Below, piece after piece: positions 25,669 to 34,005 of a stretch of 64,000 nucleotides of DNA. The notes under the pieces are model-generated. The model made no database searches, was not told the origin of the DNA, and was given only the letters and a program-made list of their open reading frames with translations. The stretch covers positions 1 through 64,000 of the forward strand of contig NZ_JAMFLZ010000001.1 of the NCBI RefSeq assembly GCF_023502325.1, read 5' to 3'. Each line of letters starts with the position of its first letter. The first letter of the stretch is position 1. The DNA comes from Wocania_A spongiicola. GTDB taxonomy: Bacteria; Bacteroidota; Bacteroidia; Flavobacteriales; Flavobacteriaceae. Made by a program: the position numbers and the translations under genes.

Positions 25669-27095
25669 TTATTGATAAATATTTGTTTTAATTCTTTTCG
25701 TTCTAAAAAAACCATAAAGGCTAGATATAATAGCAAAAATACAGTTCCTAATAATATATTTCTATCAAAAGAATAATAAGTTATAAAACTTAGTCCAGAA
25801 CTTAGGAATAAGTATAACCCTATTCGAGAAACTTGATAAGGTACTGGGTAATATTTTCGTCCTAAAACATACGAAATAAGCATCATTAACCCATAGGCAA
25901 TTAGTGTAGCATATGCAGATGCCATAAAACCTATTCTTGGAATAAAAATCAGGTTAAAGGCTATAGTTATAATTGCCCCGGTAATTGAAATATACATCCC
26001 AAAACGTGTTCTATCTGTAAGTTTATACCAAATAGATAAATTATGATAGATGCCTAAACAAAGATTAGCCAATAAAACAATTGGTACAATATCTAAAGCT
26101 AACAAATAACTTTCTTTTTTTATAAAAACAGGTCTTAGAAGATCAATATATATAACAACTATCATTAACCCCAATGAACCAACAATAGTAAAATATTTTA
26201 ATATCGTTGCATAAGTTTCCTTTGCATTTTTTTTACCTGAATGATTAAAGAAAAAGGGTTCCGCTCCCATTCTAAAAGCTTGGATAAAAAGCGTCATAAA
26301 AACAGCTAATTTATAGCAAGCGCTATAAGCACCGTTTACAAATTCTCCTTCCATATCTGGCAACAACCATTTATCAAAATTTTCATTAATTACAAAAGCT
26401 AAACCTGCTACCATAATTGGCCAACCGTAAGCTAATAATTGTTTCAAAACTTTTACTTCAAATTGAAGCTTTGTTTTAAAGAAATATGGAAGTACTAAAA
26501 CTAAAACCACTGCGCTAGCAATGAGGTTAGCAATAAAAATATATTCTACATTGTTTTCAACACTAAATAGTTGCCTTAAATTATCTAGACCGTAAGTTTT
26601 TGAAAGCAAAAGAACGTTTAAAAGAACAATAATTAAAACATTTATTAGCTTAATAAAAGCAAACCTAACTGGTCTTCCTGTAACTCTTAAATAAGCAAAA
26701 GGGATAACAATTAATGTGTCTATAAGTGTAATACCAACAAGTAAGCTGTAAAAATCTGTATTAATTCTTAATGTTTCTGAAATTGGAGTTCTGAATAGAA
26801 ACAGTAGTATTCCCAAAAAGACAGTGGTTAACACGATTGTTATCATTGCTGTTGATAATACTGCGTTTTTTTCTTTGTTCTTGCTAAAAAACCTAAAAAA
26901 CGAAGTTTCCATTCCATAGGTAAGAATGACATTAAAAAAAGCTGCTACAACATAAAATTCGGTGTTTTCGGAGTAGTCCTCGTTAGGGAGAACATCTGTA
27001 TGCAAACGTACTAGAAGAAAGTTAATAAGTCTAGGCAATACTATTGCTAAACCGTAAATAACTGTGTCTTTAAAAAAGGTTTTAAGTCCGCTCAA
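25665..27095 (-). CDS. Oligosaccharide flippase family membrane protein
   Basis: The 476-residue protein is hydrophobic throughout, with about 12-14 membrane segments, and resembles the MOP-superfamily polysaccharide/lipid flippases (Wzx, MurJ-like). It would move a lipid-linked saccharide across the inner membrane. The start codon is TTG at 27093-27095; SGLKTFFKDT follows, which is the usual N-terminus. An exact -7 element lies 48 bases upstream. It is the first gene of the six-gene operon down to the EnvC-like gene. It is separate from the second flippase at 60.6-61.8 kb, so it probably serves a housekeeping glycoconjugate. Confidence 0.88.
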   Translation of the reverse strand: MSGLKTFFKDTVIYGLAIVLPRLINFLLVRLHTDVLPNEDYSENTEFYVVAAFFNVILTYGMETSFFRFFSKNKEKNAVLSTAMITIVLTTVFLGILLFLFRTPISETLRINTDFYSLLVGITLIDTLIVIPFAYLRVTGRPVRFAFIKLINVLIIVLLNVLLLSKTYGLDNLRQLFSVENNVEYIFIANLIASAVVLVLVLPYFFKTKLQFEVKVLKQLLAYGWPIMVAGLAFVINENFDKWLLPDMEGEFVNGAYSACYKLAVFMTLFIQAFRMGAEPFFFNHSGKKNAKETYATILKYFTIVGSLGLMIVVIYIDLLRPVFIKKESYLLALDIVPIVLLANLCLGIYHNLSIWYKLTDRTRFGMYISITGAIITIAFNLIFIPRIGFMASAYATLIAYGLMMLISYVLGRKYYPVPYQVSRIGLYLFLSSGLSFITYYSFDRNILLGTVFLLLYLAFMVFLERKELKQIFINK

Positions 27096-27143
27096 TTACT
27101 GGTTGTTTATATGTATAAAAATACGTTTTTAGCTAACGTAAAC

Positions 27144-27151
27144 CAAAGATA
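27144..27151 (-). promoter_or_regulatory. -7 element of the flippase-dut operon
   Basis: On the minus strand TATCTTTG matches TAnnTTTG exactly, 48 bases before the TTG start at 27095. It lies just before the 3' end of the upstream lipoprotein gene. No TTG is found at the expected -33 position. Confidence 0.5.
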
Positions 27152-27153
27152 AG

Positions 27154-27663
27154 TTATTGCTCATTAGGTTTGGTATCAAGATTACGCTTCGATTCCTTTT
27201 TAATAATATTTGAAATTTTATAGTATTTAAGTGTGCTTCCTTGTTTGTAACTAATAATACACTCTCTATCATTTAATTTAAAAGGAAAATTTTTGGAAAG
27301 CTCTGGTGTTTCATTGCCATATTCAGCATATGGATCGCTACTCATGATAATATCTTTTTTTTGATTTGTATCCGTTTTAAAACGACCAACAAAAAGTGTT
27401 TGATCCATGCTTTCAAGTTTAGATTGTTCTCCTCTAAAATAGGCACTATCTAATATTATATTTTTAGGAGCTGATTCGATGGGTATAAATAAATTAAATC
27501 CTGAACCCCCGTCTTTTATACCAGCAGTCCAATATTGATAATACACTTCTCCAATTTCAAAAGGTGCAGTGTTTTGGAGCTTTTTAGTAGTTGAACATTT
27601 AGAAAAACTAACCATAGTTAAAAGTATTAGTAACGTCTTCAGTATGCTTTTAATGGCTTTCAT
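27154..27663 (-). CDS. Putative lipoprotein, unrecognised
   Basis: The 169-residue protein has a lipoprotein signal peptide with lipobox FSKC (Cys23). The mature part includes YYQYWTAGIKDGGSGFN and ends with a charged segment. It resembles uncharacterised flavobacterial envelope lipoproteins, but I cannot assign a family. It lies between the ATP synthase operon terminator (27713-27739) and the flippase operon promoter, so it is probably monocistronic. Confidence 0.75.
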   Translation of the reverse strand: MKAIKSILKTLLILLTMVSFSKCSTTKKLQNTAPFEIGEVYYQYWTAGIKDGGSGFNLFIPIESAPKNIILDSAYFRGEQSKLESMDQTLFVGRFKTDTNQKKDIIMSSDPYAEYGNETPELSKNFPFKLNDRECIISYKQGSTLKYYKISNIIKKESKRNLDTKPNEQ

Positions 27664-27712
27664 TACATAGAATTGAATATTATAAAGATACTATTTGCAA
27701 AATGAATGCCAT

Positions 27713-27739
27713 AAAAAAGCCTCACTTTAAGTGAGGCTT
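27713..27739 (-). terminator. Terminator of the ATP synthase operon
   Basis: AAGCCTCACTT and AAGTGAGGCTT form an 11-bp near-perfect palindrome; read on the minus strand it is followed by six T residues. It lies 91 bases after the atpG stop codon. Confidence 0.88.
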
Positions 27740-27829
27740 GATATTGTGAAAACTGAAAAGAAATTCAGTATGAATATTAGTTATTCAAAGCTTTACCTCT
27801 TTTAATAATTTGACTTCGCTCGGCTTCGT

Positions 27830-28690
27830 CTAATTGTTTAAAGCTTCCGCACCACCAACAATTTCCAAGATTTCATTAGTAATAGCTGCTTGACGTGCTT
27901 TGTTATAAGTTAACTTAAGCTGGTCTCTTAACTCAGTAGCATTATCTGTTGCCTTGTGCATTGCTGTCATTCGAGCACCATGTTCAGAAGCAAAAGAATC
28001 TCTTATACCTTTAAACAATTGTGTTTTTAATGATTTTGGAATTAATTGCTCTACAATTTCTATTTTTGATGGCTCAAAAATATAATCTGCATTGTTGTCG
28101 ACTTCTCCTTCAACAGGAACAATTGGTAAAAACTGCTCAGTCATTACAATTTGAGTAGCAGCATTTTTAAATTTGTTATAAACGATTTCGATTTTATCAA
28201 ATTCACCTGTAACAAATTTTTCCATTAACATTTCAGCAATTTCAGCAACATTATCAAATGTTAAATCGTCAAAAACTTCACTTTTATTAGCGATAACAAT
28301 ATTTTGTTTAGCAAACGTATCATTCGCTTTTTTTCCTATAGCTACAACTGAAACCTTTTTATCGGCATACACATTACTTATTAAATTTTGTGTTTGCTTA
28401 ATAATATTAGTGTTAAAAGCACCGCATAAACCTCTATTAGACGTAATTGGAACAATTAAAACGTTTTTTACTTCACGTTGTGTCGAAAATTTACTTCCAG
28501 AATCTGCATCTAAAGTCGCACTTAAGCTTTGTAAAAGCTCTGTTAACTTATCTGCATAAGGGCGCATTGCTGTAATGGCATCTTGCGCTTTCTTTAACTT
28601 TGCAGCCGATACCATTTTCATGGCACTAGTAATCTGCATCGTTGAAGATACTGATGATATTCTGTTACGTATTTCTTTAAGATTCGCCAT
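27830..28690 (-). CDS. atpG: ATP synthase F1 subunit gamma
   Basis: The 286-residue gamma subunit is the central rotating shaft of F1 and couples proton flow to ATP synthesis. The N-terminal MANLKEIRNRISSVSSTMQITSAMKMVSAAKL and the C-terminal helix (EHGARMTAMHKATDNA, YNKARQAAITNEILEIVGGAEA) are the conserved rotor helices. It is the last gene of the atpBEFHAG operon. The 136-base gap between atpA and atpG contains a REP-like element, unusual in an otherwise tight operon. Confidence 0.97.
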   Translation of the reverse strand: MANLKEIRNRISSVSSTMQITSAMKMVSAAKLKKAQDAITAMRPYADKLTELLQSLSATLDADSGSKFSTQREVKNVLIVPITSNRGLCGAFNTNIIKQTQNLISNVYADKKVSVVAIGKKANDTFAKQNIVIANKSEVFDDLTFDNVAEIAEMLMEKFVTGEFDKIEIVYNKFKNAATQIVMTEQFLPIVPVEGEVDNNADYIFEPSKIEIVEQLIPKSLKTQLFKGIRDSFASEHGARMTAMHKATDNATELRDQLKLTYNKARQAAITNEILEIVGGAEALNN

Positions 28691-28701
28691 AATCTCTTTT
28701 T

Positions 28702-28822
28702 GTCATTCCGTACTTGATACGGAATCTATTTTAATTAAATTTAAAAACATGAGATTCCTGCTTTACTCATTAATTCACGTTTTACAATATTGTATTCGTG
28801 AATCTACGATTTTGCAGGAATG
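28702..28822. repeat. REP-like palindromic element between atpA and atpG
   Basis: The element is bounded by GTCATTCC (28702-28709) and GGAATGAC (28817-28824) in inverted orientation. Inside are nested inverted repeats: ATTCCGTA/TACGGAAT (28706-28726), GATTCCTGC with GCAGGAATG and ATTCACG with CGTGAAT. This matches the style of short dispersed repeats in Flavobacteriaceae. It contains no credible gene. Confidence 0.65.
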
Positions 28823-28826
28823 ACAA

Positions 28827-30407
28827 TTATGCTTTATATTTAGCTGAAAGGTCTTTACATACATTCAATAATGTATCCGTAACCTCATCAGTTAATTTAC
28901 CTGCTTTTAAAGTATCTAAAACATCTCTATGCTTTGCATTTAAGAACTCTATAAAATCTCTTTCAAATTCTTTTACTTTATTTACAGGAACATCCTTTAA
29001 TAAGTTTTTAGACCCTGCGTAAATAATTGCAATTTGATCTTCAACAGTAAATGGATCGTTTTCAGCTTGTTTAAGGATTTCAACGTTACGTTTTCCTTTT
29101 TCAATTACATTTAAAGTAACCGCATCTAAATCTGAACCAAACTTTGCAAACGCTTCTAATTCACGGAAAGCTGCTTGATCTAATTTTAAAGTACCAGATA
29201 CTTTTTTCATAGATTTAATCTGAGCATTACCACCAACACGAGATACTGAAATACCTACGTTAATTGCTGGTCGTACACCAGAGTTAAATAAATCTCCATC
29301 TAAGAAGATTTGCCCATCTGTAATAGAAATTACGTTAGTTGGAATATATGCTGATACATCTCCTGCTTGTGTTTCAATAATTGGTAAAGCTGTTAAAGAT
29401 CCTCCTCCTTTTACCATTGGCTTTAATGAGTCTGGAAGGTCATTCATTTCTTTAGCAATAGCATCATCATTAATTACTTTTGCAGAACGCTCTAATAAAC
29501 GCGAGTGTAAATAGAATACATCTCCAGGGTACGCCTCACGTCCTGGTGGACGACGTAATAATAAAGACACCTCACGGTATGCAACTGCCTGTTTAGATAA
29601 ATCATCATAAATAATTAAAGCTGGACGACCAGTGTCTCTAAAATACTCTCCAATTGCAGCTCCTGCCATAGGTGCATAAACTTGCATTGGCGCAGGATCA
29701 GATGCGTTTGCCGCAACAATAGTTGTATAGGCAAGCGCTCCTTTTTCTTCTAGCACTTTAGCAATATTTGCTACTGTAGATGCTTTTTGCCCTACTGCTA
29801 CATATATACAGTATACAGGCTCACCTGCATCATAAAATTCTTTTTGGTTTAATATCGTATCAATACAAACTGTTGTTTTTCCTGTTTGTCTATCACCAAT
29901 TACCAACTCACGTTGACCACGTCCTACAGGAATCATTGCGTCAATAGACTTAATACCTGTTTGTAATGGTTCAGTAACTGGCTCACGATAAATTACTCCT
30001 GGAGCTTTACGCTCTAGTGGCATTTGGTAAGTATCTCCAGCAATAGGACCTTTACCATCTATTGGTGTTCCTAGTGTGTCAACAACACGACCAACTATAC
30101 CTTCACCTACATCTATAGATGCGATACGACCAGTACGCTTTACTGTAGACCCTTCTGCAACTGCTTTAGAGTGTCCTAATAATACAATACCAACGTTATC
30201 TTCCTCAAGGTTAAGTACAATTCCTTCAAGACCTCCATCAAATTCTACTAACTCACCGTATTGTGCGTTAGACAATCCGTAAGCACGTACAATACCATCA
30301 CCTACTGTTAATACTGTTCCTACCTCATCTAACGAAGCACTTGCTTCAAAACCTGATAGTTGTTGTTTTAAGATTGCTGAAATTTCAGCTGGTTTTACTT
30401 CTGCCAT
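28827..30407 (-). CDS. atpA: ATP synthase F1 subunit alpha
   Basis: The 526-residue alpha subunit forms the F1 hexamer with beta and carries the non-catalytic nucleotide sites. The P-loop GDRQTGKT is near 170, preceded by GRGQRELV, and the alpha signature PAINVGISVSRVG is near 375. Length is slightly greater than E. coli AtpA (513). The beta subunit partner atpD is not in this window, consistent with the split ATP synthase operons of Bacteroidota. It starts six bases after the atpH stop codon. Confidence 0.98.
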   Translation of the reverse strand: MAEVKPAEISAILKQQLSGFEASASLDEVGTVLTVGDGIVRAYGLSNAQYGELVEFDGGLEGIVLNLEEDNVGIVLLGHSKAVAEGSTVKRTGRIASIDVGEGIVGRVVDTLGTPIDGKGPIAGDTYQMPLERKAPGVIYREPVTEPLQTGIKSIDAMIPVGRGQRELVIGDRQTGKTTVCIDTILNQKEFYDAGEPVYCIYVAVGQKASTVANIAKVLEEKGALAYTTIVAANASDPAPMQVYAPMAGAAIGEYFRDTGRPALIIYDDLSKQAVAYREVSLLLRRPPGREAYPGDVFYLHSRLLERSAKVINDDAIAKEMNDLPDSLKPMVKGGGSLTALPIIETQAGDVSAYIPTNVISITDGQIFLDGDLFNSGVRPAINVGISVSRVGGNAQIKSMKKVSGTLKLDQAAFRELEAFAKFGSDLDAVTLNVIEKGKRNVEILKQAENDPFTVEDQIAIIYAGSKNLLKDVPVNKVKEFERDFIEFLNAKHRDVLDTLKAGKLTDEVTDTLLNVCKDLSAKYKA

Positions 30408-30413
30408 TTTATT

Positions 30414-30950
30414 TTAATTTAAAGTAAATTCTCTTTTTAACTTATTTAATTTGTTTGCTATACTAGCATTGTATTGTTTGTCTCCAACACGTAATATGAA
30501 GCCTCCTAATATATCTGCATCAACAATATTTTTAACTTCAACATCTTTTCCCGTAAGTTCTTTAGCTTTTGCTAAAACCTTAACTTTTAAATCATCTGTT
30601 AAAGGTATTGCAGTTGTTACTTGTGCAATTTGTACACCTTTTAATTCATCATACAAACGGTTATAACTAACAGCTACATCATTTAAAAGTGCTAATCTTC
30701 TGTTTGTAATAAGTGTATCTATCATATTAGTTGTCATTGCGTTTGAGTCTTTAAAGACTTCAAGCAACACATCTTTTTTATTTGATGATTTAATTACAGG
30801 ACTTTGAAGCATGTTGTTTAAGTCTTTATTGTCTGCTATAGTTGTAGCAATTAGCTTCATATCATTATTTACAACCTCAGCTATATTTTGGTCTGATGCT
30901 AAACTTAAAACTGCTTTTGCGTAACGTATTGCTGCTCTTGCTCCTGCCAT
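30414..30950 (-). CDS. atpH: ATP synthase F1 subunit delta
   Basis: The 178-residue delta subunit joins F1 to the peripheral stalk. It begins GARAAIRYAKAVLSLA, the conserved N-terminal helical domain, and ends with the conserved IVDADILGGFILRVGDKQYNASIANKL segment. It lies between atpF (six bases upstream) and atpA (six bases downstream) in the usual order. Size and both terminal motifs are normal. Confidence 0.96.
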   Translation of the reverse strand: MAGARAAIRYAKAVLSLASDQNIAEVVNNDMKLIATTIADNKDLNNMLQSPVIKSSNKKDVLLEVFKDSNAMTTNMIDTLITNRRLALLNDVAVSYNRLYDELKGVQIAQVTTAIPLTDDLKVKVLAKAKELTGKDVEVKNIVDADILGGFILRVGDKQYNASIANKLNKLKREFTLN

Positions 30951-30956
30951 TTTTTC

Positions 30957-31451
30957 TTAGTTTAATTTTGCTTCACCTAACATTGACTCAACTAATTCTA
31001 ACTGCTTGTCTTTGTTTGATAATTCTTGACGCACTACTTTTTCTGCAATATCTAATGATAATCCTGCAACGTGATTCTTAAGTTCAGCCATAGCAGATTT
31101 CTTTTCACTTTCAATAGCTGTTTGCGCTTGCTCAATCATTTTGCTTGCCTGCGCTTGTGCTTCATCTTTAGCATCAGCAATCATTTTTGCTTTAATATCG
31201 CGAGCTTCTTTAAGCATTGTTTCTCGTTCTGCACGTGCTTCTTTTAAAATGCGCTCATTATCCGCATGAAGATTCTCCATCTCTTTACGAGCTTTTTCTG
31301 CAGATGCTAATGCGTTTTTAATTCCATCTTCTCTTTCTTCAACTGCTCCTAAAATAGGTTTCCAAGCAAATTTTCTTAAGAGGAATAGCAACACTAAAAA
31401 TGTAATTGCAGTCCAAAAAACCAATCCAAATTGAGGTGTAATTAAATCCAT
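30957..31451 (-). CDS. atpF: ATP synthase F0 subunit b
   Basis: The 164-residue b subunit forms the peripheral stalk. It has one N-terminal membrane helix (about 7-28, LVFWTAITFLVLLFLLRKFAW) followed by a long charged helix that dimerises (NALASAEKARKEMENLH, ARDIKAKMIADAKDEAQAQA). The open frame continues 16 codons upstream, but MDLITPQFG at 31449-31451 is the conserved start and lies after an AT-rich ribosome-binding region. It is followed by atpH. Confidence 0.96.
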   Translation of the reverse strand: MDLITPQFGLVFWTAITFLVLLFLLRKFAWKPILGAVEEREDGIKNALASAEKARKEMENLHADNERILKEARAERETMLKEARDIKAKMIADAKDEAQAQASKMIEQAQTAIESEKKSAMAELKNHVAGLSLDIAEKVVRQELSNKDKQLELVESMLGEAKLN

Positions 31452-31528
31452 TTCTTTTTTTGTTTTAAATAACTTAAATTTTAAAAAACACTGAAGCAAC
31501 CAACCGTTACTTCAGTATTTCTAGTTTT

Positions 31529-31738
31529 TTACCCTTGTAAGAAAGCAACAACAACACCAAATAGTGCTACCGCCTCTACGAAGGCTGCTAAAATTAATGC
31601 AGAAGATTGAATCTTTCCGTGCATTTCTGGTTGACGAGCCATAGCTTCCATAGCTGATCCACCAATTTTACCAATACCAACTCCAGCTCCAATAGCTGCT
31701 AAACCAGCTCCAATAGCTGCAATTCCAGTAATAGTCAT
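31529..31738 (-). CDS. atpE: ATP synthase F0 subunit c
   Basis: The 69-residue c subunit forms the rotor ring. It has two membrane helices joined by a polar loop (ARQPEMHGK) and the ion-binding carboxylate Glu55 in AAFVEAVALFG. The first helix is the Gly/Ala-rich AAIGAGLAAIGAGVGIG. I see no extra polar residues typical of sodium-binding c subunits around Glu55, so proton coupling is likely. It lies 77 bases before atpF and 19 bases after atpB. Confidence 0.97.
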   Translation of the reverse strand: MTITGIAAIGAGLAAIGAGVGIGKIGGSAMEAMARQPEMHGKIQSSALILAAFVEAVALFGVVVAFLQG

Positions 31739-31757
31739 AATATAAAATTTAAATTAA

Positions 31758-32843
31758 TTAATGATGTTCTTCTTCAGTTGCCATCCCAAAATAAAGAGCT
31801 GACAATATTGTAAATATATATGCTTGTATCGCCGTAACAATAATTTCAATAACTGTAATAAACAATGAGAATGCTACAGACACTGGTGCAATCGCAACGG
31901 ACTTAAATACAAATATTAATGACATTAATGCTAATATAATAACGTGCCCTGCTGTAATATTAGCAAACAAACGAATCATTAACGAGATTGGTTTTACAAA
32001 CATCCCGATAATTTCTATTGGCATTAAAAATATTTTCATTGGTACAGGAACTCCAGGCATCCAAAAGATGTGTTTCCAATAATTCTTGTTACCGCTAAAT
32101 GTTGTAATTATAAAGGTGAATACCGCTAGTGTACATGTAAAGGCAATATTACCACTTAAGTTAGCGCCATTTAAAATTGGAATTAAACCAAATATGTTGT
32201 TAATCCAAATAAAGAAAAAGATGGTTAGCAAATAAGGCATATATCTCTTGTATTTATGCTCTCCAATCATTGGCTTTCCTATTTCGTCTCTAACAAATAT
32301 TACAAGAGGCTCTATAAAACCTGCAATTCCAGTTGGAACATTATCTTCAGATTTTTTATAGCGTCTTGCAGTAGCAAAAAAGATAAACAATAAAACAATC
32401 ACAGAAACCCACATCATAAACACATTTCTTGTAATAGAAAAATCTAATGGTTTATGTGCGTTTGTTGGATGATGTGCTTCATCAAATACCACACTACTTG
32501 CGTTAGCATCTAATTGATATATTTTTTCGTGAAATTTTACGAACTTACCACCATTCTTTTCTACAATTGTTTTACCAGAATCATCGTGATGAAATGCACT
32601 AGACATAAACGTCGTTAAACCATTATCTGTCCAAAGTATAATTGGTAAAGGAATAGATATTGGCTTATCATTAATGTCAATAATATGAAATTCATGAGCA
32701 TCTTTTACGTGATGCAAAATCATTTCTTTAGCATTGAATTCTTTATCGTCTTTGTTGTTTGAATCTTCTGTTGCATATCCAGCAAATGAAATTGCTAAAA
32801 ATAATGCAGAAAATAATACGCTTTTAAAGGTGTTTAATGTCAT
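31758..32843 (-). CDS. atpB: ATP synthase F0 subunit a
   Basis: The 361-residue a subunit forms the proton half-channels next to the c ring. Compared with E. coli AtpB (271 residues) it has an N-terminal extension: a signal peptide-like segment (about 1-22, ending GYA) and a periplasmic His/Asp-rich domain (about 23-125), as is usual for Bacteroidota. The C-terminal membrane domain contains the essential Arg in PISLMIRLFANITAGH. The frame is open 17 codons upstream, but the promoter at 32882-32911 lies inside that stretch, so the ATG at 32841-32843 is chosen. Confidence 0.95.
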   Translation of the reverse strand: MTLNTFKSVLFSALFLAISFAGYATEDSNNKDDKEFNAKEMILHHVKDAHEFHIIDINDKPISIPLPIILWTDNGLTTFMSSAFHHDDSGKTIVEKNGGKFVKFHEKIYQLDANASSVVFDEAHHPTNAHKPLDFSITRNVFMMWVSVIVLLFIFFATARRYKKSEDNVPTGIAGFIEPLVIFVRDEIGKPMIGEHKYKRYMPYLLTIFFFIWINNIFGLIPILNGANLSGNIAFTCTLAVFTFIITTFSGNKNYWKHIFWMPGVPVPMKIFLMPIEIIGMFVKPISLMIRLFANITAGHVIILALMSLIFVFKSVAIAPVSVAFSLFITVIEIIVTAIQAYIFTILSALYFGMATEEEHH

Positions 32844-32881
32844 TATGTGTCGCTTAAAAATACCTTGCTTTAAATTCGGTG

Positions 32882-32911
32882 CAAATGTACACACATAAAA
32901 TGAATTGACAA
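32882..32911 (-). promoter_or_regulatory. Promoter of the atpBEFHAG operon
   Basis: On the minus strand TTG (32909-32911), exactly 19 bases, then TACATTTG (32882-32889) give a perfect Bacteroidota promoter. Transcription would start near 32875, about 32 bases before the atpB start. The atp genes can therefore be transcribed independently of the upstream sprE-bactofilin-atpZ genes. Confidence 0.8.
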
Positions 32912-32970
32912 ATAATAATTTAATGATTATTTAGCCTTCCTTTTTTTAATTAATAGTGCTGATAAATTAG

Positions 32971-33369
32971 TTACTTTTTTTGAAGTATTCTAGTTACAGA
33001 ATACACTTCAAATACAAGAAAAATAAAATAAGGAATAAAGAAATTGGCAAGATCGTAACCTTTTTGATCTGGTTTAGATAAAATCCATGGCAATAAAAAC
33101 ACAATGGTTAATATCATTTTTAGTAGCATCCCTAATATAAAAGTATTGAACACCTCTGTATTACCAACAGATTCTCTATAGTTGATTAATGTATAAATTA
33201 TAATAACAGTAATCACATGAAATACGTAAATATGCCATAGCGGAAAAAACAACTTAACATCTTTCACGAAGTGAAAGTTTAAGTAAACATGAATTCCAAA
33301 TAATAAAATACTTAAAGCAGTAAGTTGAATAAGAAAGTTAGATTCTCTTTTTTTAAAAAGATTATTCAT
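32971..33369 (-). CDS. DUF6168 family membrane protein, in the position of AtpI
   Basis: The 132-residue protein has four predicted membrane segments (about 12-32, 40-65, 75-98, 105-125). It occupies the place of atpI between atpZ and atpB, and related flavobacterial proteins carry the name DUF6168. AtpI-type proteins assist c-ring assembly or supply magnesium in other bacteria; the same role here is inference from position and topology. The start at MNNLFKK (33367-33369) lies one base after the atpZ stop; a longer frame runs nine codons upstream into atpZ. Confidence 0.8.
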   Translation of the reverse strand: MNNLFKKRESNFLIQLTALSILLFGIHVYLNFHFVKDVKLFFPLWHIYVFHVITVIIIYTLINYRESVGNTEVFNTFILGMLLKMILTIVFLLPWILSKPDQKGYDLANFFIPYFIFLVFEVYSVTRILQKK

Positions 33370-33370
33370 T

Positions 33371-33613
33371 TTATTGTTCTTCTTTAGAAGTTGCAATAAT
33401 ACGTCTAATTATATATATTATTGATATAATTACTGAAGACAATGCGCCAAAAAGCGTAAATAATCTATGCTCATTGGGGTAATTCTCATCTAATTTATAA
33501 CCTATAAAAGTTCCAACACCAATAATGGCAAACATTTGAATAGCAAGTCCTGAAAAGCGAGCGTAGGCGTTAAGCTGTTTTTTCGGTTTCCGACTGTCGT
33601 TGTTGTTGTCCAC
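33371..33613 (-). CDS. atpZ: AtpZ/AtpI family protein
   Basis: The 80-residue protein has two membrane helices (about 20-40 and 48-70; YARFSGLAIQMFAIIGVGTFIGYKLD). AtpZ/AtpI proteins are accessory to the ATP synthase and have been linked to c-ring assembly and cation supply. The only available start is GTG at 33611-33613, because an in-frame stop lies three codons upstream. This places the first 44 bases of the gene inside the 3' end of the bactofilin gene in another frame. Confidence 0.88.
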   Translation of the reverse strand: MDNNNDSRKPKKQLNAYARFSGLAIQMFAIIGVGTFIGYKLDENYPNEHRLFTLFGALSSVIISIIYIIRRIIATSKEEQ

Positions 33614-33992
33614 CTTTATTTATTTCTTTTACCGTCCCTTTCATAATACAGGTAACATTAAATGTTGCTCCTGGTTCAACCGCAAGCTTTCCAACAACAA
33701 CTTCTCCTTCAATATGGGCAGCTGTTTTTAAAGTAAGTGTACCTGATAGCGATAACTTTCCTGAAAATTTTCCTTCAAAATAAGCATCAGTGCCTTGCAA
33801 GGTTCCTTTTATAAAACCAGCTTTACCTACAACTACTTTTCCTGTGGTTTTTATATTTCCTTCTATAATCCCATCCACTCTAAAATCGCCTTCGCTATTA
33901 AAGTCGCCTACAATTTTAGTGCCTTGAGATATAATGTTTTGACTAGATGTTCCTTCTACCATTTGTTTGTCTTTTTTATTATCAGAGAACAT
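33570..33992 (-). CDS. Bactofilin (polymer-forming cytoskeletal protein)
   Basis: The 140-residue protein has a bactofilin domain (about 18-120), a right-handed beta-helix built from hydrophobic repeats such as GDFNSEGDFRVDGIIEGNI, VVVGKAGFIKGTL and VVVGKLAVEPGATF. Bactofilins self-assemble into filaments that organise cell shape, wall synthesis or polar structures. The C-terminal tail is polar (QQQRQSETEKTA), and its coding region overlaps the atpZ start by 44 bases. It follows sprE by 13 bases, so sprE, bactofilin and atpZ probably form one transcript. Confidence 0.93.
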   Translation of the reverse strand: MFSDNKKDKQMVEGTSSQNIISQGTKIVGDFNSEGDFRVDGIIEGNIKTTGKVVVGKAGFIKGTLQGTDAYFEGKFSGKLSLSGTLTLKTAAHIEGEVVVGKLAVEPGATFNVTCIMKGTVKEINKGGQQQRQSETEKTA

Positions 33993-34005
33993 AATGTTGT
34001 TAATT

